DNA of 11,651 nt, from contig JBGPBY010000213.1 of NCBI GenBank assembly GCA_041481485.1, positions 1 to 11,651 on the forward strand, given 5' to 3'. Under the pieces are notes generated by a model. That model made no database searches and was not told the DNA's origin. It worked only from the letters and a program-made list of their open reading frames with translations. A program made the translations under genes and the position numbers. This DNA is from JBGPBY01 sp041481485 (lineage in GTDB: Bacteria; Acidobacteriota; Terriglobia; 20CM-2-55-15). Position 1 is the first letter of the stretch. Each line of letters opens with the position of its first letter. This document shows positions 5,910-11,651 of this stretch, in pieces.

Positions 5910-7007
5910 CTATTTCTTTACGTACTTCTTCAGCGCCATTTGCCCCACCTCTGCGCCGAAAATATTTCCTGCTGCGTCCACGGCCACGCCTTCCGCGGAA
6001 CTTGTGCTGGCGGGATTTGGGGCCGGGTCCGGGATAAATGCCGTGACTATACCATCGGCAAGGCGTCCGATGCGGATGCCGCGTTTCCAGTCCGTGCGCG
6101 TCCGCGACACGGATCCGGACTCTGAATCCGCGACGTAAAGATTCTCCTGTTTATCAAGCGCGAGACCGCTGGGACGGCTGAACTGAAACCACTCCTCGAG
6201 AAAGTTCCCGTCCTGGTCCAGAATCTGAATTCGGTTATTGCCGCGGTCTCCCACCAACAGACGTCCCCGGGAATCCATGACCAGTGCATGGGGTTGATCG
6301 AATTCTCCATGGCCCGTGCCTTTTTTGCCAATCTCCTTGATGAACTTTCCATCCTTGTTGAACTTGATCAGGCGGGAATTTGCTCCGCCGTGCCCTTCGC
6401 ATACAAAGATGTCGCCGTTTGGCGCCACGAGCACGTCGTTCGGCTGATAGAACGATGCCGGATCGGCAGGCGCCCCCGGCTGATTGCCCCCGGGTTTTCC
6501 GAGAGTCATTAGAATTTTTCCATCCGGACTGAATTTGAAAACCTGGTGCCCGATCACCTTTGCGGGAGGAGTCGGCGTCGGTGCCGCAGCAGCTCCGCGG
6601 GCAGCGCGCGGAAGGTTGTCCTGGCCATCGGTCAGCCATATGTTTCCCTCGCGATCCACATGGATTCCATGTGGAAACGCCATCAGTCCCGCGCCAAAAC
6701 TCTTCACCAGTTTGCCGGATTCATCGAACTTCAACACGGTGTCGAGATTCGAGCCGACACAGGAATTGGCGCCGCATCGTTCGGCAACCCAGATGGATTT
6801 TCCATCGAGATCAATATCAACGGCGCTGGTCGATCCCCATTTTCTGCCCTCGGGAAGTTTGGCCCAGCCTTCGATCATCTGGTATGGATTGGGCGCGGAG
6901 TTGACTGGCGTGACATTGCTTTGAGTAAAGGAACGGCTGTCCGTCAGCAGGATCGCAAAGACAGCGAAGCTTGCAAAACGCAGGCCCCATCGAGGTGAAT
7001 GCCGCAT
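5910..7007 (-). CDS. NHL-3: secreted NHL/PAL-like beta-propeller protein
   Basis: A 365-residue exported propeller. Seen: a signal peptide (about 1-29), then NHL blades about 55-358, with a short Ala/Pro/Thr-rich loop at 135-148. Its sequence flow follows vertebrate PAL closely: a DTVLKFD strand, FPHGIHVD (His113, at rat His585), GHQVFKF at 153-159, YQPNDVLV at 187-194, NSRLIKF at 210-216, QPHALVMD (His240, at rat His690) and GDRGNNRIQ (Arg255, at rat Arg706); Arg77 is at rat Arg533. The third zinc-ligand position appears to be Glu339 (AEGVAVD), and the tyrosine region reads EGHGGANSR, with His206 nearby. Either a different metal site or a non-lyase function is possible. It starts 17 nt after the PQQ dehydrogenase gene with GGGAG 6 nt from its ATG, so the two are in one operon. 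The ligand is unknown. Confidence 0.87.
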   Translation of the reverse strand: MRHSPRWGLRFASFAVFAILLTDSRSFTQSNVTPVNSAPNPYQMIEGWAKLPEGRKWGSTSAVDIDLDGKSIWVAERCGANSCVGSNLDTVLKFDESGKLVKSFGAGLMAFPHGIHVDREGNIWLTDGQDNLPRAARGAAAAPTPTPPAKVIGHQVFKFSPDGKILMTLGKPGGNQPGAPADPASFYQPNDVLVAPNGDIFVCEGHGGANSRLIKFNKDGKFIKEIGKKGTGHGEFDQPHALVMDSRGRLLVGDRGNNRIQILDQDGNFLEEWFQFSRPSGLALDKQENLYVADSESGSVSRTRTDWKRGIRIGRLADGIVTAFIPDPAPNPASTSSAEGVAVDAAGNIFGAEVGQMALKKYVKK

Positions 7008-7024
7008 TGGAGACTCCCTTTAAA

Positions 7025-9229
7025 CTAACGTGCGTTCTGCGGAAGCGCATAGGCAATGTACTGCCCACCCGCATTCCCTGTGCCCTGCACGGCGACGATA
7101 ATGAACTGCCTGCCGTCGGCCATGTATGTCATCGGCGAACCCACTTGTTGTGACGGCATCAGCACAGCGCCGACCTCTTTGCCGGTTTTTTTGTCATAGG
7201 CTCGCAGCATTGCACCGCGGGCGCGATCCGGAGGCGTGGTGACCTGAGGATCGCCAACCACAACCAAAGTTTTGGTAACCATGAGTCCGACGCTTCCGGG
7301 CTGTCCGGTTTTTTGAGGATAGTTCACACCCAGGCGCTGCAATGTGGCGCGCACTGCGTCGGGCGTGTCGCCGTGCGGTACCTGGAACAAGGTGTTGCCC
7401 GTGTTCAGGTCAATCGCCGTGAGGACACCATAAGGCGGTTTGACAATGGGCAATCCCTCGAGACCCGTCGTCAGGCCGCCGCCTCGGCCGCCCCGTGCAG
7501 CTGCGGTTGTTGTTGCAGCCGGGGCGGCGGGTGCTGCAGTGGAAGCAGCAGCCGGAGTAGTTCCGCGTCCTCTTGCCGCAGCAATCGCGGCAACAGCTGC
7601 AGCGGTCGCGCCGCCTCGTCCTCCGCGTGCACTGGTGCTGCCTGCCGCTTCAGGATCCCAGATGGGACCGCGGCCTCCCTGTTTCTGGTTCTCCGGATTC
7701 ACCGTCTGCAGATACGTTTCGCTGATGCTGGAGGTCGTGACTGCGGAATTGTAAGCCTGCCCGTAGAAGGTCGCCGTTTCCGGATCGAATGAAGCACCTG
7801 GCCAGTTGATGCCGCCAACGAGATTGCCGATGTTGATTGCTCCGAGTATCTGTTCGCTGGGAAGCTGTGGCGCGACAAATGGCGTGGGCAGCCACAGGTA
7901 GCGTTTGAGGTTGTCCAGAGCCTGAGCGCGCAGCGCCGGCGTGAAATCGATCACATCATCGGCCGAAAGAAATGCACGTGAGTACGGTGCAGGTTTGGTG
8001 GGGATCGGTTGTGTCGGCGACGTCTTTTCGCCTGGCACGTTGGTCTGTGGAACAGGCCGCTCCGGGATTGGCCAGATCGGCTCGCCCGTAATGCGATCGA
8101 ACACGTACAGATAACTTTGTTTCGTCGGCTGCGCGACAAGCTTGCGCGGCCGGCCATCGATAGTTGCATCGATCAGCAGCGGTGCGGATGAGATATCGTG
8201 ATCCCATAGCGGATGATGGACCAGCTGGAAATGCCACTTCCTCACACCGGTCTTTAAATCCACGGCGACGAGGCTCTCGGCAAAGAGATTGTCGCCGGGC
8301 CTGTTGCCGCCGTATTCATCCAGGGTTGGAGTTTCAACCGGAAGATAGACAAGGCCCGCTTCCGGATCGGCAGTGATCTGTGTCCATACACCCGCGTTAC
8401 CGGTCCATTCCCAGGAGCCGTTCTCCCAGGTGTTATTCCCGAATTCGCCGGGATAGGGAATCGTATTGAATCTCCAGATCTGCTTTCCCGTGCGCACATC
8501 GAACGCACGAACCAGTCCTTTCGTATTCGTGCTTGTGTGATAGTTGAACGACAGGCCCTCTTCCATCGACGATCCGACAATCACCGTGTCATTGACGATC
8601 GTTGGCGTCGAGTGAAGACCGATTTCTCCGCGTTCGAGATCGATCTGTTTGTCTTTGCCGTAGACAACGCCTTCCTTCAAATCGACTACGCCATTCTTCC
8701 CGAACGATGGGATTGGTTGACCAGTCTTGGCATTCAGCGAAACCAGGCGATAGCCGATGGTGACGTAGAGAATGCGCTCGTCGCCTCTTCCGTCAGTCCA
8801 GTACGAAACACCGCGTCCCGATAACTTGCGTGGTGAAGCCGCGGCCCGCGCCCCTTCATCCATGCTGTAAACCCATTTCTGTTCACCGGTCTTTGCATCG
8901 AGAGCGACGACTGCGCGGCGAGTCCCGCCAGTGGCATAAAGCACACCTTTCACCATGATGGGCGTGCCTTCGAGCTTGGCTTCCGGAGTTGGACTCAAGC
9001 CATCGGTCTTGAATGTCCATGCCACCTGGAGCTTGTTGAAGTTCGATGCATCAATCTGAGCAACTGGAGAGTACTTGCTGCCGCGCAGGTCGGCGGTGTA
9101 CATGGGCCACTCTCCATTTTGCGTACTCGGCACGGAAATCGACTGGCCGGACATTTTGTTTTGAAAGAACCAGGCCGTCGGAACAAGCAGGACGAAGGCC
9201 GCGGCGATGCGAATCGCTTTTTGACTCAT
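7025..9229 (-). CDS. PQQ-dependent dehydrogenase, glucose-dehydrogenase-like, periplasmic
   Basis: A 734-residue quinoprotein expected to oxidise an alcohol or sugar in the periplasm using pyrroloquinoline quinone and to pass electrons to the respiratory chain. Seen: one N-terminal hydrophobic segment (about 5-23; signal or anchor), then repeated propeller blades with tryptophan-docking-type motifs (AKTGEQKWV at 112-120, RTGKQIWRF at 246-254, KTGVRKWHF at 326-334). Compared with E. coli membrane glucose dehydrogenase, HHPLWDHD and the following QPTKQS place Asp343 and Lys370 at the positions of Asp466 and Lys493, with the same 27-residue spacing. Unlike that enzyme it lacks the five-helix membrane domain. 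No c-type heme motif is present, and the protein has no cysteines. An Ala/Gly/Arg/Thr-rich insert spans about 530-588. AAGGAG 5 nt before the ATG at 9229 fixes the start over a longer frame to 9316. Substrate is unknown. Confidence 0.88.
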   Translation of the reverse strand: MSQKAIRIAAAFVLLVPTAWFFQNKMSGQSISVPSTQNGEWPMYTADLRGSKYSPVAQIDASNFNKLQVAWTFKTDGLSPTPEAKLEGTPIMVKGVLYATGGTRRAVVALDAKTGEQKWVYSMDEGARAAASPRKLSGRGVSYWTDGRGDERILYVTIGYRLVSLNAKTGQPIPSFGKNGVVDLKEGVVYGKDKQIDLERGEIGLHSTPTIVNDTVIVGSSMEEGLSFNYHTSTNTKGLVRAFDVRTGKQIWRFNTIPYPGEFGNNTWENGSWEWTGNAGVWTQITADPEAGLVYLPVETPTLDEYGGNRPGDNLFAESLVAVDLKTGVRKWHFQLVHHPLWDHDISSAPLLIDATIDGRPRKLVAQPTKQSYLYVFDRITGEPIWPIPERPVPQTNVPGEKTSPTQPIPTKPAPYSRAFLSADDVIDFTPALRAQALDNLKRYLWLPTPFVAPQLPSEQILGAINIGNLVGGINWPGASFDPETATFYGQAYNSAVTTSSISETYLQTVNPENQKQGGRGPIWDPEAAGSTSARGGRGGATAAAVAAIAAARGRGTTPAAASTAAPAAPAATTTAAARGGRGGGLTTGLEGLPIVKPPYGVLTAIDLNTGNTLFQVPHGDTPDAVRATLQRLGVNYPQKTGQPGSVGLMVTKTLVVVGDPQVTTPPDRARGAMLRAYDKKTGKEVGAVLMPSQQVGSPMTYMADGRQFIIVAVQGTGNAGGQYIAYALPQNAR

Positions 9230-9241
9230 GATGTCTCCTTC
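9230..9241 (-). promoter_or_regulatory. Ribosome binding site fixing the PQQ dehydrogenase start
   Basis: The minus strand has GAAGGAG at 9235-9241, 5 nt before the ATG at 9229. That ATG directly precedes the hydrophobic signal sequence, so the upstream in-frame start at 9316 is not favoured. Confidence 0.75.
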
Positions 9242-9270
9242 TTTGGTTCTTCTGGAATTTGTCCGTGCCC

Positions 9271-10143
9271 CTACGGACTGACCGTCACCTTTACATGCGC
9301 GTTGGTCCAGCAGCACTGAAAGCCACCGCCGCCGTCACCGGATGCATCATTGGCTTGAGCGCGAAGTACGTATTCACCGGGCGCTCCGAATTTTGCGGCC
9401 GCGATCGATTTCCCATCGGCGTCTGGTGACATCTGTGCTGTGTCGAAAGTCACCGAACCTGGGCCACGGAACTTACTCCACGCGACTGGCCCCCCCACTC
9501 CGCCACGGCCACCGCGCAGGGGTTTGTCATCGCTGACCCACATGATGAGCTGCAGCGGCTCCGTTAATTTTGCCGTCAGGGTTTGCGCAATGCCGTGAGG
9601 CGGGCCGGTGAACGATGGGCCCCTGGGATCGAATTTCACGACGGGCGGCGTATTTCCATTGCCGGCATCTTTGAACGGTTCAACCACCCAGAGGGGATTC
9701 AGACTCATGGGAATGGTTGTGGTTTGCCCGTTGGCAACGATGGTCCAGGTGAGTTTCTTTGTCCCAAAATCCTTTGGCACGACAACGCGGAACACACCCC
9801 ATTGCCGGCGCGGTGCGAACGTGGTGGGCTGGCCCTGGTCGGGGCCGCCAGGTTCAATTCGGTTATTCGGACCGGCTGGAATTTCCAGGGTCTGACCAGA
9901 ATTTCGATTGAAATATCCCATCAACAGGCTGAACGTGCCGTCGGGATTCGGATACCAGCCTTCGAATGCTCCCGTCACACTTTGCCCGGACTCGTTCGCC
10001 GCCGTACCGGCTGACGCGGTTCCGCGCGTTTGCATGGCTGCCGCGGCAATGGAGCACATCGCCGCCAGGGCGATTGCGGCAAACGCCGTGCGGCTAACGA
10101 GCAAGGACTGCGGCCTGGTTCCGTTTTGCGAGCTCCGACTCAT
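9271..10143 (-). CDS. Secreted protein of unknown function, operon partner of the monooxygenase
   Basis: A 290-residue exported protein I do not recognise. Seen: a hydrophobic signal region (about 16-36), a beta-rich body with alternating hydrophobic strands, a Gly/Arg-rich loop (RGGRGGVGG, 210-218), and a C-terminal strand region reading GEYVLRAQANDASGD then QCCWTNAHVKVTV. That end looks like an Ig-like fold with a vicinal Cys277-Cys278. There is no heme or obvious metal-cluster motif. The ATG at 10143 lies 50 nt inside the end of the monooxygenase gene with AGGA only 2 nt away. A TTG at 10104 (277 residues), still overlapping, is an alternative that would place the hydrophobic segment right at the N terminus. 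Overlap upstream and the short gap before the PQQ dehydrogenase gene make it part of that operon. It may be an accessory or substrate-binding partner of the monooxygenase (inference). Confidence 0.75.
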   Translation of the reverse strand: MSRSSQNGTRPQSLLVSRTAFAAIALAAMCSIAAAAMQTRGTASAGTAANESGQSVTGAFEGWYPNPDGTFSLLMGYFNRNSGQTLEIPAGPNNRIEPGGPDQGQPTTFAPRRQWGVFRVVVPKDFGTKKLTWTIVANGQTTTIPMSLNPLWVVEPFKDAGNGNTPPVVKFDPRGPSFTGPPHGIAQTLTAKLTEPLQLIMWVSDDKPLRGGRGGVGGPVAWSKFRGPGSVTFDTAQMSPDADGKSIAAAKFGAPGEYVLRAQANDASGDGGGGFQCCWTNAHVKVTVSP

Positions 10144-11431
10144 ATTCCTGATCGCTCATGTAAGTAATATTGATCCAGGCATGCCCCATTTCGTCGACCG
10201 TGCGGTCTCCGAAGCCCACCCATTGATCCGCATCAGGATTGTTCCTGTTGTCCTTTGTGTTGTCGTACCAGGCCGTCACTCGCAGTTGTGTTCCGCGGGG
10301 CAGCAGCGGTGCAGAGTCGTCTGCATAAATGTAGTTCGTCATCCAGCTGAACTCGAAGCGATCCACTTTGCTCAGCAGTTTCGTCGTGCCGTCTGGAAGA
10401 ATGGCTTCGAGCATCATGGCCTTGCCTCTCAGATGCATGTGAGGCTGAAAGTTTTCGACGCGGCCTGCCTGCCGCATCGGCGTGATGCTCTGGCTGGTGA
10501 ATGTGGAGTTCGGCGGGATATCGATGTTGCGGCTGCTGCCGGCGATGGCGTTAAACAGTCCGAGCGTCTGGCGGTACGTGGGCTCCTGTCCTTTGGGATA
10601 GAAATAAATTCCCAATTCCACCTGATCGGTAATCGCTTCTCCAACCGCGTGGTAGTGCACTTCGAAAGTAATCTTCGATCCAGGCAACATCAGCTTTCCG
10701 GAATTGGGACGCATGATCTCGCCCTGCTTTCCGACCGCCCATTCCATGAAGAGACCGCCAGCCACACCGGCCGCAGCGCTTCCATCATCCAGCGGATTGG
10801 CCGCCACACCCGGCTCCTGCTGTACCAAACGCGCCAGGGCATGGTGTGTCACCTTGCGGCCTTTCACAGTCGCCGGGCGGATTTCGATGGCGCGCACCCA
10901 GCGCCGTTCGGTCAGACCGGTATCGACGGAGGGTTTGTACCAGGCATCCATTGCCGTAGCAGGAACTGTGTAGAGTGGGGAACGCACTATCAGATCCGGC
11001 GGACCGCCAAACTGCGCGGCAAAGTTCCATTTTGCATCGTCGGGCCAGGTTTTTGCTGGCGGCATGTCTTTGGGATCGCCCGGCAGTGCGCCGCCGTCCA
11101 CCCATTTCACGATTGTCTGGATCTGCTCGTCGGTAAGAGATCGATCATTGGTGAAATGCTGGATACCCACCGTTTTGTCGATGTGCCACGGCGGCATGTT
11201 GCGCGTGATCACGCGTTCGCGGATTGCCTTTGCCCATGGTCTGGTCTGATCGTAGGTCAGCAGCGACATCGGCGCAATCGAATCGGGCCTGTGGCACGAC
11301 TGACACTTTTCCTGAAAGATCGGAGCAACATCTTTGCTGAATGTCAGCGTTCCACGATCCTGCGAAAACGCGACAATGCAAAGTCCAGCGATGGCGATCG
11401 CTATCAGCAAAAAAAGTTTCGCTTTTCTCAT
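10094..11431 (-). CDS. Secreted cytochrome c fused to a PHM-like copper monooxygenase
   Basis: A 445-residue exported protein related to copper type II, ascorbate-dependent monooxygenases (PHM, dopamine beta-hydroxylase), which insert oxygen into C-H bonds. Seen: a signal peptide (about 1-23), then a small cytochrome c region with one heme site, Cys43-Gln-Ser-Cys46-His47, with Met79 (NMPPW) a possible axial ligand. The PHM-like two-domain body follows. Copper ligands align as His196-His197 (THHAL; rat PHM His107/108), His259 (EVHYH; His172), His331 and His333 (PHMHL; His242/244), and Met415 (VDEMGH; Met314), so both copper sites look complete. The ATG at 11431 is chosen because AGGAG lies 6 nt upstream; a TTG 18 nt earlier is in frame but has no such support. 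It is the first gene of the run. The family is often annotated just as cytochrome c or ascorbate-dependent monooxygenase; its substrate is unknown. Confidence 0.9.
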   Translation of the reverse strand: MRKAKLFLLIAIAIAGLCIVAFSQDRGTLTFSKDVAPIFQEKCQSCHRPDSIAPMSLLTYDQTRPWAKAIRERVITRNMPPWHIDKTVGIQHFTNDRSLTDEQIQTIVKWVDGGALPGDPKDMPPAKTWPDDAKWNFAAQFGGPPDLIVRSPLYTVPATAMDAWYKPSVDTGLTERRWVRAIEIRPATVKGRKVTHHALARLVQQEPGVAANPLDDGSAAAGVAGGLFMEWAVGKQGEIMRPNSGKLMLPGSKITFEVHYHAVGEAITDQVELGIYFYPKGQEPTYRQTLGLFNAIAGSSRNIDIPPNSTFTSQSITPMRQAGRVENFQPHMHLRGKAMMLEAILPDGTTKLLSKVDRFEFSWMTNYIYADDSAPLLPRGTQLRVTAWYDNTKDNRNNPDADQWVGFGDRTVDEMGHAWINITYMSDQEYESELAKRNQAAVLAR

Positions 11432-11442
11432 GACGAACTCCT
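11432..11442 (-). promoter_or_regulatory. Ribosome binding site fixing the monooxygenase start
   Basis: The minus strand reads AGGAG at 11438-11442 with 6-nt spacing to the ATG at 11431, favouring this start over the upstream in-frame TTG. Confidence 0.7.
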
Positions 11443-11493
11443 GGCTCAATCGATTTACGATTCAGGTCTCCAAATGAAGCTGATGTTGCCGCA

Positions 11494-11522
11494 AGTATCC
11501 TGTGGGACAGGCGATTTGTCCA
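11494..11522 (-). promoter_or_regulatory. Candidate sigma70-type promoter for the monooxygenase operon
   Basis: On the minus strand, TGGACA (11517-11522; 5 of 6 to TTGACA) is followed after exactly 17 nt by GATACT (11494-11499; 4 of 6 to TATAAT). This would start transcription near 11487, giving a leader of about 56 nt before the ATG at 11431. It is a pattern match only. Confidence 0.35.
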
Positions 11523-11601
11523 ATATTTTGCACTGATACTTTGGAGTCGAGAATAGTGCTGGGGAAATTCCGGGACGGGCCCCCATGCCTCCCCCAAATG
11601 A

Positions 11602-11635
11602 CAATTGAACATTGAACAGTGAACATTAAACATTT
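11602..11635. repeat. Degenerate tandem heptamer repeat
   Basis: Four consecutive 7-nt units related to ACATTGA (CAATTGA, ACATTGA, ACAGTGA, ACATTAA) followed by a partial fifth (ACATTT). It lies upstream of the first gene of the cluster. It may be a microsatellite-like intergenic repeat; no function is evident. Confidence 0.6.
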
Positions 11636-11651
11636 CCCCTCGTTGAGAGTT

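Noticed and set aside
9908..11536. Long open frame of 542 codons on the plus strand
   Set aside because: It runs antisense through the monooxygenase and its overlapping partner gene, both with clear signal peptides and conserved motifs; its translation shows no recognisable domain.
1..11651. tRNA, rRNA or transposase genes
   Set aside because: No tRNA cloverleaf, rRNA stretch or transposase-like protein was seen on either strand; the only mobile-type elements are the non-coding REP repeats.

Overview
The window is a compact bacterial segment in which every convincing gene lies on the minus strand, so transcription runs from high to low coordinates. Moderately high GC, many secreted beta-propeller proteins with Ala/Gly/Arg-rich inserts, a cytochrome c fused to a copper monooxygenase, and GTAG-type REP hairpins together suggest an Acidobacteriota-like soil bacterium. 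That placement is an inference from gene content; there is no rRNA or other phylogenetic marker here.

Layout in transcription order. (1) 11651-11432 is a leader with a heptamer repeat and a plausible promoter. (2) 11431-10094 is a secreted cytochrome c/PHM-like copper monooxygenase. (3) 10143-9271 is a secreted protein of unknown function. (4) 9229-7025 is a PQQ dehydrogenase related to glucose dehydrogenase. (5) 7007-5910 is an NHL propeller protein (NHL-3). (6) 5908-5815 is a REPIN-type inverted repeat. (7) 5799-4534 and 4521-3319 are two tandem paralogous NHL propellers (NHL-2 and NHL-1). (8) 3311-1932 is a HupE/UreJ-type membrane protein. (9) 1937-1799 holds a single REP and a second REPIN. 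(10) 1752-811 is an intradiol ring-cleavage dioxygenase. (11) 643-197 is a small heat-shock protein. Intergenic gaps in blocks 2-5 and 7-8 are 7-41 nt or overlaps, so these look like operons, split by the REPIN at 5815-5908.

The most interesting reading is functional. The monooxygenase keeps equivalents of all six copper ligands of peptidylglycine alpha-hydroxylating monooxygenase (PHM). NHL-1 keeps equivalents of the three zinc histidines, two arginines and tyrosine of peptidyl-alpha-hydroxyglycine alpha-amidating lyase (PAL). In animals these two activities form the peptide-amidating enzyme PAM. Here a PHM-like protein with its own heme c, one complete PAL-like propeller and two divergent PAL-like propellers lie in one gene run, with a PQQ dehydrogenase and a predicted metal-transport-type membrane protein. 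This looks like a periplasmic hydroxylation/C-N cleavage module whose substrate cannot be told from sequence. The dioxygenase and Hsp20 gene sit beyond the second REPIN and may be separate units.
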